Shown piece after piece: positions 27,001 through 36,023 of a stretch of DNA of 64,000 nt. The DNA is taken from NCBI GenBank assembly GCA_029891345.1, contig CM056993.1:110162123-110226122 (forward strand), in the 5' to 3' direction. Origin of the DNA: Dryococelus australis (lineage: Eukaryota > Arthropoda > Insecta > Phasmatodea > Phasmatidae). The number at the start of each line of letters is the position of its first letter. Position 1 is the stretch's first letter. The notes beneath the pieces were generated by a model that was given only the letters and a program-made list of their open reading frames with translations, searched no databases and was not told where the DNA came from. Made by a program: the position numbers and the translations under genes.

Positions 27001-30000
27001 AGATACACCTCACCATAGACAGTGCTCGGGCCTATAACGGCTTGTGGAGAGGGTTCCTTGATCCTTCTTGGGAAGAGTTGAGCGAGCTTCTTTACCAACT
27101 TCCCCTCGGTTTTACAGTGGTTCTCTATAAGGGGCTCAACCAGCATGTAATCAGAGTTATGGTGACCCTGTATGTTTGTTCTCCTAAGTTTCAGGAGCTT
27201 CAGAGAAAGGTTCTCTTCCCTCTTGCCAAAGCGATGCTAGCGAGTGATGTTACCAACCAGCACTAGACACCAATCATCAACAAGAGGCGAAAGCGCCCTT
27301 CAGTGGGGATGTGATTCAATTCACTAATGTGATGGCCATGCATGCATCTGGAAGTACTCAGGTGGACAATTACACAGAGTGAAGTGGGTAGGGAAGATTT
27401 GAAATGAAAGAGTGAGTATGTGAGTGAAAAGATTTGAGCGACTCTTAATATTGAAGTCTTGATAGCAGATGAGGGTGAAAAGAGGTAAGAATGGAACAGC
27501 GCCAGAATGCAAGGGCAGGGAAACGGGATATCCCAGAGAAACCCTACTGATCAGTTGCATCGTTCATCCGAATTCCCACATGCGAAAATAGGGTGTGTGT
27601 ACCCGAAGCGCAATAGCGGACTGGCACACACACCATGTTGTGATTCAAAAATAGTGAAGTTACATGAAGTTAGGTTAGGATTTCCTGTATTTAGCGCAGC
27701 CAACCAAATTTGTTTACGTAAATTACACACCATTTTTGTGTGTTATATCCCACAATTTCCCTGATCTTCATGGCCTTTACCAGTAATAGATTTGGTAGTA
27801 TGTACTGTGAGTATTGTGATGTACCTAGTAAATTCATGTTCTGTGTGATCAGTAGTGTCGAGTGATACCATTATCCAAGAAATTGTCTCTTTTTTCTTTT
27901 CAGAAAAGCTGTGATTCTTAATAATTACTGTATATAGAAAACATTTTAAAAATGACATGGAACATAACAGTGGGTGGGCAGAACTGACCAACCACACACA
28001 TTAATATGGGGTGTTGTACGGCATAAACACATGAATGGCACACAAAAAACCAACACACAAATGTTTATAAAATTATGAAAATTAAACCTTTGCTAACTTT
28101 AATCAACTCTTTGCATTATAGCTGATGACGATCATTGGTAAATTCCAACCCTACCAACAATCAGTTTTACGCACCCGTAGACAGCTTGTACTGGTAGAGT
28201 TTTCTCAGCAAGAACCGTCTCTCCTGGGTAGCCACAAAAACCATTTCTTGCAACTGAGCCACATAATCACACAAAGAGGCATTCACCTACAAAGAAAAAA
28301 TTTTTTCTGAGACACTGCATCAGGTTATTAAGTACTTAAAAAAATATGTGAAACTTAACAACAGTCATATGAAGACATGTTTCCATTCAAACTATAATCT
28401 TAGGTCTTATTATTATGATCTCAATAAATCGCCTTATGCCTGCCTCTTACATACTGTGGAGTTCCTGAAATAAAATGTACATAACATATAGAAGAAAACT
28501 ATATACAACATTTACATAATCCACGTGTCTGGAGACGATCTATAGTTTTAGTATGGCGGCAGTTAGATGTCAGGTTGTGTGTGGATGCTGTGAAAAGAAG
28601 CTCACTACGAGTAATGGATGCATACAGTATGATGGTAAGTGCAAAAAATGGTTCAGAAGGACATGTGCTAAGTTAACAAAAAGAGAATTTCAAAGAAGAC
28701 ATGAAAATAAGGCTAGGTACCGTGGGCAATACGATGATGATGATGTTATGTCTAACACTTCGAACGTGGATGCAAACACAACATCGGAAGGAAATGAGTT
28801 GAAACTTATGCTGCAAAAGCTGAATAAACTGGATATTCTTACTGCTGAGCAGGGTAAACTAAGAATATTGTGCTAAAAATTTTGATGACATGAACTTAAT
28901 GAGGTTAGACAAAAACTTGATCAAGTGATAGCCGAAAACAAAATAATGAGGGAGAAGTTGGATACATTGCATGAAGAGAGTACAGTGCAAAAAGCTGAAA
29001 TAGCTGATCTAAAAAGGGAAAATGAACACCTGAAGCAGCATCTATGGCGCAACAATTTAGAACTTCATGACATTCCAGTGAAAGAAAATGAAAATACTGT
29101 CGATCTGGTGATACAAGCATCATCAGCTCTTGAGGTAAAACTGATCAAAGAGGACATTGATGCCTGTCATCCTCTTACCCAAAGAAAACCAGAACTACCA
29201 CCTCCAATTATTGTGAAGTTCACCAGTCGACTAAAAAAGGAAGAAGTCATGAAGGCAAAGAAAAGTTTCCCACAATTAACGACTGTCAGCCTCAATCTGA
29301 ACAAAACAAATGGACCAAGCATACCTGTCTACATTAATGAAAATCTCACACAGCATCAAAAAACACTGCACAAAAAACTGAGAGATTTGCAAAGACATGG
29401 GGTGAAATTTATGTGGGTAAACAATGGTAACATATTTGCCAAGATCAATGAAACTTCCAAGGTCACTTAAGATTAAAGAAGAGGATGACATCAACCAGCT
29501 AAAAGGAATGCTGTTTATGAACAGTAATAACACCAACTCCACTCCAAGTAAATGCTAAAAAAAATCTGCAACTGAAGACTGTGATGTACCATGTGTTGAA
29601 GAAAGAAGCTTTTCAAATTTTCTGGAATATTAAACTTTTGCAAAATTCTTCAGCATGTGATGACTCTGAGTTAAAAATAATGTATTTAAATGCCAGAAGC
29701 TTAAGAAATAAAATGGACGAGATAGAAACATTAATTAACACAGTAGGGAATGTTGACATTGTAACAATAATTGAAAGTTGGATTAACAGTAATGAAACAA
29801 AATATTAGAATATAGAGGTTTATGACAGCTTTTTTGCCTGCAGAGATATAAAGATTGGAGGAGGTACTTGTATATGTGTTAAACGAGCTACAAGAACAGG
29901 TGTACTTAAGGACCTGATAGAAGAGGAACACAGCTTATTTCATGTACAATTAGACAGTAGAGTGGTTACAAACTGTAGAATACACATTTTAATCTGCTAT

Positions 30001-33000
30001 AACTCCAGCAAAGGCAACTATCCAGTGTTCCTCCAAAAATTTGAAAATTCTCCTAAGTAACGTTCAAAGCAGATACACTATTGTAATAGGTGATTTTAAC
30101 ATTGATTCTCTAAGTAATTCAAAAGAAATGCAAGACTATAGTGTATGGCATCTACCAGGTTAATTCAATTGTCCCCACCAGATGCTCTAAAACTACAAAT
30201 AGATCATATTCTAGTTAATAAAACTGAGTATGCGTTTAGAATATGTAATATAGGGTCCATAGATAGTTGTGTAAGTGATCACAATGTTATTGTATAGGAA
30301 GTTACCACTGGAATAAATAAAAAGCTACAACCTAGAGGTCAGAAAAATGAGAGTAAAACTGATCACAGAATAAAAATTAATTACTCTAATCTTAATATTT
30401 ATCTAGAAGGGAAACTATGCTCTGACACTCTTGGAAATGAGGAGGATAGTGACAGAATGTACAATGAATTAACACGACAAATTAAGGCAGGGACTGCAGC
30501 CAATATAACTGATTGTAACACTAAAAAGAGGAAAGGAGACAATATTAATCCTATTAGAGAAACATGGGTTAGTAAGGAATTAATACAAATAATTCACAGC
30601 CGAGACACACTTCACTCAAAAGTGAAGGCCAACCCACACAATGAACAATTGAAAACAGAATACAAATTGTATCGCAACAAAATAACATTGCTAAAGCTTC
30701 TATGCAAAGAAATTTGAAAGCTGTAATAACAATGTCAAAAATACTTCAAATGTCATTAGGGAGATAATATATACTAAACGGGTAACCCAAAATATAAACA
30801 TAGACTCACTTATACTAAATAATGTGATAACTACAAATAAACAGGACATTTGCAACTCACTAAATACATACTTTATAGAAATTGGTAAAGAACTAGCATC
30901 CAAATTCACATTAAAAACATATAAACAAACATGTGATAATAGTACCCAAACAAATTAGTTGTTTCTGAAATGTACTGATGAACTTGAGGTAATGAGCATC
31001 ATTAAAACTATGAAAAATACAAGTGGTGTAGGTTATTATAACATTTCAAGCAGGACACTTAAGAAAATAGCACATTCTATGCCCCACACTTGTAGAAATT
31101 ATTAACCAATCCATAGCTTCTGGAAAGTGTCCAGCTAACCGCAAAATTGCTAAAGTCATACCAGTTTTTAAGCAAGGAGAACAGTGTAACCTAAGTAATT
31201 ACAGACCCATTTCATTATTACCAAGAATTTCTACAATATTTGGAAAAGTTCTTAAGCAAAGACTGATACAATAACTAGACAGCTTCAATTTCTTTTGCCA
31301 GTGGACAGTCTGAGTTTCTAGAAAACTCAAGTACACAAACAGCAATGCTAGACCTTGTAAATATGCTGCAAGAGAGTCTAGATAATAATAAAATTGCTGC
31401 AGGACTGTTCATTGACTTAAAAAAAGCTTTTGATACAGTGGACCATGAAATACTTTTACAGAAAATGTATCACTTAGGCCTAAGGGGAGAAGCATTTAAA
31501 CTGTTTGAAAACGATCTAAAGGATAGGCAGCAATATGTCACTTTGAATGGCTACACAAGTAATCTAGCAACAATAACACATGGTGTACCACAAGGCTCAG
31601 TACTGGGTCCTATATTATTTTTAATTTACATAAATTATATTGCAAACTGTAAACTCAAAGGACACATCACTCTATTTGCAGATGACACAAATATTTTCTA
31701 TACAGAAGATAAGGCTGAAGAACTTATTAATAACATGCAGGAAGACATAAACACACTGACAGAATGGATTGAACAAAACAAATTAAGCATAAATGAAGAA
31801 AAAACTAACTATATGTTTATAACCAAATCAAACCAAACCGTAAACTGTGAGACTACTTCAAATTAATAACAAAGTACTACATCGAATGGAGTATGCAAAA
31901 TTTTTAAGACTGCTAATGGATCAGAACCTTTCATGGAATATTGATACAAATTATGTTAAGAATAAACTTAAACCAGCCGCAGGGGTCCTGTGGAGAATAA
32001 AAGATTATAATACAGTACAGGCACTAAAGAATATCTACTATACCATTTTCCATTGTCATCTGCTATATATGTTATGTTTCTGGGAAGCATGTAGCATGTA
32101 ATAAACAGCTGTTTTATAGTATATAGGTAATTCAAAACAGAGTATCAGAAATGTTTCTGGTTACGATACTATAAAATGTGTGAAGGATATGTATGTCGAA
32201 CAAAGAATATTACCTCTAAAGATGATAGAAGAAGAACAAACTAAATTAGCCCACAAAATATTCAGAAATCTTACTAAAGTAGTTTGCAATACAAGTTTAA
32301 GAAAGATGTTCATTCCTATAACACAAGAATTCTTACTGCTTAGACATAGTAGAATTAACACTGCAAAATTTGGAACTAAAAGTATTAAATATAAATTGAC
32401 CAAATCATACAATAATTTAGGAACAGACAATATATAGAATGAAACAATATTTAAATTGCAAATTGAAAAAAGTTGTTTGGGAAAAATTCTGTGATAACAA
32501 TAGATGAACAATGCACATTTATATACTAGCTATATGTAATGTTAATATATGTGACATGACTACAGGTAATGGATATGTATTTATTTTTTCTTACAATTTT
32601 ATTATTAATTTGATTTTCTACTCATCCATACTACTTTAATCTCATGAAACATGTCATTCACAAGAAAATGTAGTTAATATAATAATGAGTTTGATGATAA
32701 TCTTGCTTGGTTAATGTGTAGTACATCTGTATTTTTATTTTATAGTGTGTAGGCTAAGCATAATTTGTTAAATGCTATCAACGTGTTTCCATGTGCATAG
32801 AAGACTGGGCAAATATTATATTATTTCAATTCTGTGTATTTTATCTCTAATAACTTTTCATATGATAGGAGATATAGGATCTGTTATTGTAAGTTGTGTT
32901 TATTTGTATCTGCCTTCCCAAAGTGTTTTCATTAAAATTGTACCTAGACTGCCTATAGCAATAGGCTTCCATGGACTTCATTTAATTATTGAAACAACTT

Positions 33001-33449
33001 TTAAGTGCATGAATGCTCTGATTATGAACCATCATGCAATATTTATAACATGAGACTACAATGACTTGAACTTCCATTGTTTTCTGTTTGATTTTTGTAC
33101 TGACTATTTGAGATGTCACCAATATGTTCTGTACTGTTCCCAAGAAGGAGTCATACAGAACTCATGATAACCTACAGTAAATAAATAAATAAAAAAATAA
33201 CAATTGGTGACGACTACCAATACGCTTGTAGGCCTACTTGTGTCATTCTACGACACTATACATTATTCCATATTCCCAAGAGACATCTCATTATGGGGTA
33301 CACGGTGAGCAAAGTAAATTAATTATAATAGTAATAATTATAATACTTACAAAAACCATTTCTTTCGCAAACCTCTTCAGTTTTGATAATTTTTTCTTGT
33401 ATGCATACAACTGACGTCTTATTTCTACAGAAGAATATCTATAATTCAT
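3507..33449 (-). CDS. TBRG1: TBRG1-like gene (FYRN/FYRC protein), six exons, 3' end incomplete
   Basis: Six minus-strand exons (33449-33351, 28286-28175, 24223-24098, 22405-22263, 17100-16955, 3738-3507) have GT-AG borders and matching phases. Together they give 858 nt, exactly 286 codons, with no stop. Domain order: short basic N-terminus with an ATG, a coiled-coil region containing '[15 protein letters not shown]', a Lys/Ser-rich linker, the segment '[20 protein letters not shown]', FYRN ('[16 protein letters not shown]'), then FYRC ('[17 protein letters not shown]'). This order and spacing is that of TBRG1, not of the much larger trithorax/MLL proteins that also carry FYRN and FYRC. In vertebrates TBRG1 (NIAM) is a nuclear growth regulator linked to p53/ARF; the same role here is inference. 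Vertebrate TBRG1 has roughly 410 residues, so a C-terminal exon and perhaps N-terminal sequence are missing. Introns hold a LINE, Gypsy, Tc1 and satellite DNA. Confidence 0.88.
3739..4790. other. Intronic AT-rich sequence without recognisable genes
   Basis: Lies in TBRG1 intron 5. No domain, RNA gene or paired repeat recognised. Confidence 0.4.
4791..4912 (-). CDS. Possible unassigned exon (hydrophobic peptide)
   Basis: A 122-nt minus-strand stretch with a strong donor (TTATTTG|gtaagt) and a plausible acceptor (catgtaag). The only sensible frame reads '[20 protein letters not shown]' and then '[18 protein letters not shown]', which looks like part of a membrane protein. It lies inside TBRG1 intron 5, but its phases (enters with one base, leaves with one) would break the TBRG1 frame. 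It cannot be a simple cassette exon of that gene. It could be a nested gene, a pseudogene fragment or chance. No family recognised. Confidence 0.3.
6233..6261. repeat. Tc1 left terminal inverted repeat
   Basis: CACTATCGACGAAAAAGTAA followed by CTGGGCACC. It pairs with 7406-7434 except at two positions. The TA at 6231-6232 is the target duplication. Confidence 0.9.
6451..7372 (-). pseudogene. Tc1 transposase remnant (DD34E)
   Basis: The minus strand carries the N-terminal helix-turn-helix region ('[19 protein letters not shown]'), then the catalytic domain: first Asp in '[10 protein letters not shown]', second in 'QDDNPTCHV', and Glu in '[11 protein letters not shown]'. There are 34 residues between the second Asp and the Glu, the Tc1 DD34E signature. 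'[12 protein letters not shown]' is also typical. Internal stops (for example after the segment near 7140 and before 6587) and at least one frame change mean no full protein can be made. The catalytic residues themselves are intact. Confidence 0.92.
7406..7434. repeat. Tc1 right terminal inverted repeat
   Basis: Reverse complement begins CACTATCGACCAAAAAGTAA then TTGGGCACC, matching the left end. Followed by TA at 7435-7436. Confidence 0.9.
8255..8425. repeat. Small ~39-bp minisatellite between 22-bp direct repeats
   Basis: The phrase ATTAACTCAACATTGAAGCG occurs at about 8259 and 8400. Between the copies are three imperfect ~38-39-bp units that start TGCGGTCCCA or similar and end CTATCCACTGAGCC(A/G)C. 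This block interrupts the 285-bp satellite. Confidence 0.75.
9047..9081. repeat. (TA)n microsatellite
   Basis: About 17 TA dinucleotides in a row, inside the satellite array. Confidence 0.95.
9999..10885 (+). repeat. 5' LTR of Gypsy element 1
   Basis: About 887 bp, beginning TGTTACGTGC and ending AATTGTAACA, the usual TG...CA ends. The end is confirmed by the matching stub at 14491-14597 and by the primer-binding site that follows. Confidence 0.85.
10887..10901 (+). promoter_or_regulatory. Primer-binding site of Gypsy element 1
   Basis: TGGTGTCAGAAGTGG lies one base after the LTR end, the form common in insect Gypsy elements for priming minus-strand DNA synthesis from a tRNA 3' end. Confidence 0.85.
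11000..12480 (+). pseudogene. gag: gag of Gypsy element 1 (coiled coil, capsid, CCHC knuckle)
   Basis: Starts with ATG at 11000. Residues after about 35 form a repeat of 11 residues ('[11 protein letters not shown]' and variants; 33-bp DNA repeats at about 11130-11370), a right-handed-type coiled coil. Next come a capsid-like region around 11640-12000 ('[12 protein letters not shown]') and a zinc knuckle [14 protein letters not shown] (12255-12296, spacing CX2CX4HX4C). A Gln-rich CAG/CAA tract follows at 12301-12360. Frame breaks near 11130 and 11630 and a TAG after 'KPAPYDG' destroy the ORF. The knuckle itself is intact. Confidence 0.85.
12417..14480 (+). pseudogene. pol: pol of Gypsy element 1: protease, reverse transcriptase, RNase H
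   Basis: Protease: the motif reads VNTGAT at 12501-12518, with Asn in place of the catalytic Asp. RT: '[20 protein letters not shown]' and '[12 protein letters not shown]', then the active-site box reads YLNNIG (13764-13781) where the family has YLDD, so both metal-binding Asp are lost. RNase H: '[17 protein letters not shown]' and '[17 protein letters not shown]' near 14200-14330. Stops interrupt at 13424 (TAG after Ser-Pro), 13971 (TGA after Arg-Asp), 14388 and 14469, and there are frameshifts near 13640 and 13705. Several of these are positions where the family has Trp. No integrase is present. Confidence 0.9.
14491..14597 (+). repeat. 3' LTR stub of Gypsy element 1
   Basis: About 107 bases matching the end of the 5' LTR (from TGTAAATAAAATAAGGAAAT to TTGTAACA), with few differences. 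The rest of the LTR and the pol 3' end are missing, so a deletion joined pol directly to the LTR tail. Confidence 0.9.
14598..16954. other. Intronic sequence without recognised features
   Basis: AT-rich to 15180, then a slightly GC-richer stretch at 15470-16080 that looks repeat-derived but matches no family I know. Short ORFs only. Confidence 0.4.
16955..17100 (-). CDS. TBRG1: TBRG1-like exon 5 (FYRN domain)
   Basis: Exon of 146 nt; acceptor ttttgacag, donor CCAAG|gtttgt. It encodes most of an FYRN domain: '[20 protein letters not shown]', then '[18 protein letters not shown]' and 'MDGGPAP'. FYRN and FYRC together form one folded module in TBRG1 and in trithorax-type methyltransferases. The exon leaves two bases (AG). 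With the first G of exon 6 these make Arg, giving '[13 protein letters not shown]' across the junction. That is the expected FYRN-FYRC link, so no further exon is needed between them. Confidence 0.9.
17190..17921. mobile_element. Internally deleted DNA transposon with ~180-bp inverted ends
   Basis: 17190-17375 and 17760-17921 are inverted copies. Shared blocks, read inward from either end, include TGCATGTCAATA, TTCGGGGAAACATT, GGATGAAAAAATGTTAT and CAGTGTATGGCC. The interior holds only the tail of a transposase. A 27-bp tandem duplication (TGTACAGTGTATGGCC...GCGGGCTGGA) sits at about 17317-17370. The element lies just upstream of TBRG1 exon 5, in intron 4. Confidence 0.85.
17392..17643 (+). 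pseudogene. C-terminal transposase fragment (mariner-like DDE)
   Basis: Encodes '[19 protein letters not shown]' followed by '[20 protein letters not shown]' and 'GGHFEHFL'. This is the usual end of a mariner-like DDE transposase found in many insects: a SPDLNP box, Trp-x-His-Leu-Lys, then a Arg-Arg-Val-Asp-Ala-Cys tail. The N-terminal DNA-binding region and the first catalytic Asp are absent, so it cannot be active. Confidence 0.75.
17922..22262. other. TBRG1 intron 4: repeat-like sequence, no clear gene
   Basis: 18010 begins CAGTAGAATCTTATTAACTC, similar to the ends of pogo-type transposons, but no partner end was found. 19260-21580 is GC-richer and has short ORFs (e.g. 19424-19672) that I do not recognise. 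It is probably an old transposon. Confidence 0.35.
22263..22405 (-). CDS. TBRG1: TBRG1-like exon 4 (linker to FYRN)
   Basis: Exon of 143 nt; acceptor ttctgaag after a pyrimidine-rich stretch, donor GGGGAG|gtaggc. It starts with a Lys-rich stretch ('[12 protein letters not shown]') and then encodes '[20 protein letters not shown]', the conserved block just before FYRN in TBRG1 proteins. It ends in phase 0 with Ser-Leu-Gly-Glu, and exon 5 continues Val-Val-Ser-Asp-Arg-Pro. The GC content is clearly above that of the flanking introns. An in-frame TGA sits just upstream of the acceptor, supporting the border. Confidence 0.88.
22406..24097. other. TBRG1 intron 3, AT-rich, nothing recognised
   Basis: No ORF with a known domain. 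A short (CA)n run at about 23708-23722. Confidence 0.4.
24098..24223 (-). CDS. TBRG1: TBRG1-like exon 3 (Ser/Lys-rich linker)
   Basis: Exon of 126 nt with acceptor tgtttcag and donor G|gtgggg. It encodes a low-complexity linker ending in '[14 protein letters not shown]', probably part of a nuclear localisation region. It is supported mainly by phase: it enters with two bases and leaves with one, matching exons 2 and 4. Reading through the donor meets a TAG three codons later, so an intron is needed here. The linker is poorly conserved in the family, so this exon is less certain than those carrying domains. Confidence 0.7.
24224..28174. other. TBRG1 intron 2, includes decayed coding-like patches
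   Basis: The minus strand at 25720-25130 shows stretches that read like protein in changing frames ('[19 protein letters not shown]', '[18 protein letters not shown]', '[19 protein letters not shown]'), interrupted by stops. This fits an old pseudogene or transposon, family unknown. A 121-codon plus-strand ORF at 26901-27266 also has no recognised domain. Confidence 0.35.
28175..28286 (-). CDS. TBRG1: TBRG1-like exon 2 (coiled-coil segment)
   Basis: The acceptor follows a T-rich tract ending ttgtag. The reading frame contains '[20 protein letters not shown]' followed by '[12 protein letters not shown]', very like the TBRG1 segment with the pattern ALCDEV...EERRFLL. Two donors are possible: G|gtgcgt, and gtaaaa 4 nt further on. 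The gtgcgt choice leaves one base over and makes the codon GAG with the first two bases of exon 3, so the frame continues. The gtaaaa choice would break it. Just upstream, in intron 1, lies a 4.6-kb LINE in the opposite orientation. Confidence 0.85.
28553..29470 (+). pseudogene. LINE ORF1 (zinc-finger and coiled-coil RNA-binding protein)
   Basis: Begins with ATG at 28553. The N-terminus has a PHD-like Cys pattern ('[20 protein letters not shown]', then CKKWFRRTC). After stops near 28876-28890 the frame continues with a long coiled coil ('[20 protein letters not shown]') and a nucleic-acid-binding C-terminal domain ('[20 protein letters not shown]', '[20 protein letters not shown]'). This layout is known for ORF1 of some CR1/Jockey-type LINEs, where it binds element RNA. 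Only the linker stops break it. Confidence 0.82.
29581..32437 (+). pseudogene. LINE ORF2 (endonuclease and reverse transcriptase)
   Basis: Endonuclease: '[20 protein letters not shown]' (29680-29740), '[11 protein letters not shown]', GDFNID near 30100, and '[10 protein letters not shown]...SDHNVIV' near 30195-30295. [12 protein letters not shown] (31193-31222), '[20 protein letters not shown]' (from about 31402), '[19 protein letters not shown]', and an intact FADDT box near 31675. The order and motifs are those of a non-LTR element with an APE endonuclease. Stops at 29806, about 30057, 30297 and 31274 and several frame changes prevent expression, although the catalytic residues I can see are unchanged. 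Confidence 0.9.
33351..33449 (-). CDS. TBRG1: TBRG1-like exon 1 (start codon, basic helix)
   Basis: This first coding exon has 33 codons and is too short to stand out as an ORF. The ATG is at 33449-33447. Reading back in frame, two consecutive TAG codons lie about 20 bases upstream, so this is the natural start unless an upstream exon exists. The peptide is rich in Lys, Arg and Tyr ('[20 protein letters not shown]'), fitting the start of the TBRG1 coiled-coil region. It ends in phase 0 at a strong donor (TTT then gtaagt). The next exon opens with '[14 protein letters not shown]', which continues the helix. Confidence 0.75.
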
Positions 33450-34054
33450 TGCACTAATATGTAAAGTAAACTACTACATGCGAAAATGATTTAATAATTA
33501 CATCACTGTACAGTTTTAAGGGGGGGGAAAAAAAGCAATTCGTTTTATTGCTCATCTTCGTCTGCTCTGCATTGTTTATGATTTGTTTTTGTGTACTTGT
33601 TGCGGCGAAAAAACTCCTGGCCTGAATAACTTCGCCTGCACAGCCAGTAAATACCACAATATTCTTATATATTCTAACAATCATGGCGTATTCCAAAGGA
33701 CTGATTTGGGTGCGCGCTGAAAATTGAAATAGTGCATTAGACACGTGATTGCTACAAACGATCGCATATAATTTATGCACTGACAACTTGAACACGTCAC
33801 AAAAACAGTGCAAAACATTTGCGACAACATATCATAATTTGGAGAAAATGCTTGAAATACCATGTTTATAAAGGGATTCAAATTTAAATTTATGATATTC
33901 CGTAAAGATAATTTTCTCAAATATCTCTTTTTTAACTCTTCGGCAAATTAATGCACCATATGCACGAGTCATTGAGTGAAATTAACTTCATCGCCGAAGT
34001 AATTACGAACAACTTCGTCAATATGACAAGAACAAATATGTACCATATTAACTG

Positions 34055-34525
34055 TCATGTATTATTTAGCTGCCTAAATGTTAGATATTGAAGAATATCC
34101 AACATTGAAATAATATTCGCATTGTTTTCATAAACACAGGTTGCCACCATATTGTTCTGAAAAGCAGAACTGACTCCAGACTCGGTACGGGTAAGAATTC
34201 TCTCGGTGCCCACTCGTTCAGTGCAAATAGCAATTGGAATACAAAAAATCGACTGCTCTGAGAGCGAGTTCCGGTATTTGCAACACGTGGCACTCGGCCA
34301 GTCCACACCGAGTTGACGGTTGTCAGGTGTCTGAAAAAGGGTTGGTTGAGGTAATATGGGCGGTGAACTTTCAGGTGAGGCAAGGTTATGAAAAAATTCC
34401 CTGTAGGTATCAGATGTCGCCTTGGCGGCGTCAATGTTGCAGTTGCGGTATAGCTGATGACACTTGATATTCTCGAGGTGCTGCAGGCCGATCACCCGTA
34501 CCAACATTCCCTCGATGCTCTGCAA
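34055..34525 (-). CDS. Hypothetical ORF upstream of TBRG1 exon 1
   Basis: 156 codons on the minus strand, 0.6-1.1 kb upstream of the TBRG1 start codon. Composition is protein-like ('LVRVIGLQHLENIKCHQLYR', then a Pro/Ser-rich part) and GC is higher than nearby. The frame stays open upstream of the ATG as far as a TAA. No domain recognised. It could be a fragment of a retroelement gag, an upstream exon, or an open stretch in a GC-rich promoter region. The rest of 33450-34746 holds the presumed TBRG1 promoter, but no specific site can be named. Confidence 0.3.
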   Translation of the reverse strand: MQSIEGMLVRVIGLQHLENIKCHQLYRNCNIDAAKATSDTYREFFHNLASPESSPPILPQPTLFQTPDNRQLGVDWPSATCCKYRNSLSEQSIFCIPIAICTERVGTERILTRTESGVSSAFQNNMVATCVYENNANIISMLDILQYLTFRQLNNT

Positions 34526-34746
34526 TTCACTTGGTTGTAGGCCTCGTTCACAAGTTGTTTAGTAAACGATGGGCTGTTTAGGCGGCCCATTCGCTCTATG
34601 GTATTGCAAATTTATTATAATGAATTTATGAGAACTCCCTATGCTGTGGATTGTTTGGGGACAACCATATGCCCAGAAATATTGACACTTTGGCACATTG
34701 CAGCACATGACATAAATACCCTGAAATGTTGACACAAATAACATTT

Positions 34747-35350
34747 TGACGCTGGCAGCTACTACAAGAACGTTTGCCCACCTTAAAGAAAGTTCAATGC
34801 AGCCAACACCAGACTCTACCGGGCGTTAACGCTCCCTGGTGCAGTTCATGCGACTTGTTTCGATTGATGCCGAACACACCACATCAGTGCGAGTGATTTA
34901 AACAGCGGTGATGTGTGTGAATTGCAAGAACAGTGCCATGCAGGGAAGTGTAGGATGGCCACGTGTATTTCACGTGCACTGATACATCAAAGGAGAACTT
35001 GTGTGTTATTTATGTAAACGTATGCAATTATGTAAGCTTAATGGCATGTAAAGACACACAGCCATATAAAACACTGGGGAAAACTCTTCTTACAGCCCAG
35101 AGGGCGTTTCAGTGTTTTCTTGTTATTTTCATTCCTACTTGTTTAATCCGCATGTCATTTTCCAGAGTCTGTTATTTATATGTTATTGTTGTTGTGTGTT
35201 GTTTTATTTCTGCAAGTGTCATTAATGAAAGGTGAGTGTAAATGCTGTGTTTCATATTTGCAAGTGTAAGAAAATAGTGCACGGGGCCCGCCTGACCGCC
35301 AATGCCGACCAGCGCACTTTCATTGCAAAGATAGTCATTGTTTCTCGTAG
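34747..35350 (+). repeat. Left LTR of the short LTR element
   Basis: Shares with the right copy blocks such as GACTCTACCGGGC, TGGTGCAGTTCATGCG, GTGATTTAAAC, AAGGAGAACTTGTGTG and GTGTCATTAATGAAAGG. The right limit is where alignment with the second copy fades. Confidence 0.75.
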
Positions 35351-36023
35351 TTATCAGTTGTCAAAGTGTAAACATTGTACATACTCATTACAAAATTTCG
35401 TCTCACAAGCAAGTGTGAAGGGAGTTCATTGCAAATATCACCGCAAGTGTGAAGGGAGCCGAGTAGTAAACAGGTACGCATCAGGATGTAAATATTAAGC
35501 AAGACATTTATAGATTTCATTGCTTCATTCCAGCAAATGTTCTCATTCATCATGTCATTGTTTTAGTAACCTTGTACTCCTGACCTGTCCAGTCGTCAGC
35601 ATCGTACGTCCGACTCATAACTCACTGACTTCATCGCCTGGCAAGGAAAGATAATCAGTGTGTACTTAATCCTCCCTCTGCAAGTGGTAACCACATTCAC
35701 AATGGTGGATGTGGAGTTAATCGGTGGGCTCGTAACTCCCCTCCGCACACTGTGTCATTTTCATGTGTGTGGAATTAACCGGTGGTTGTCAAGCCCCCCA
35801 CCCCCTTTTTCGCATTTTTTCCTCTCAGCAGTGATTCATGCACTTGTACATACATTGTGGCAAGACAGCCAGATGAGAAAACTGCAAGTGTTCCAGACAG
35901 CGAGTCATTGCTCACATAGACAGATGCAAGCATAGGAGATAGACTGTAAAAAGTAAGCAAGCAGAGGAGATCGTAGTGTACATATGCAAGTAAGGGAAGT
36001 AACATGTACAGACACAAATAGAG

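Larger units (their letters stand above)
28520..33199 (+). mobile_element. Jockey/CR1-like LINE, nearly full length, inactive
   Basis: Two ORFs in order: ORF1 with a Cys/His finger and a coiled coil, and ORF2 with apurinic endonuclease and reverse transcriptase. A 3' untranslated region ends in (TAAA)n at about 33178-33199, typical of this superclade. Scattered stops and frameshifts inactivate it. It lies in TBRG1 intron 1, antisense to that gene. The exact 5' end is uncertain; no target duplication was identified. Confidence 0.92.

Noticed and set aside
26901-27266. 121-codon plus-strand ORF considered as a host exon or transposon gene
   Set aside because: No known motif on either strand and no clear splice borders; left unassigned.
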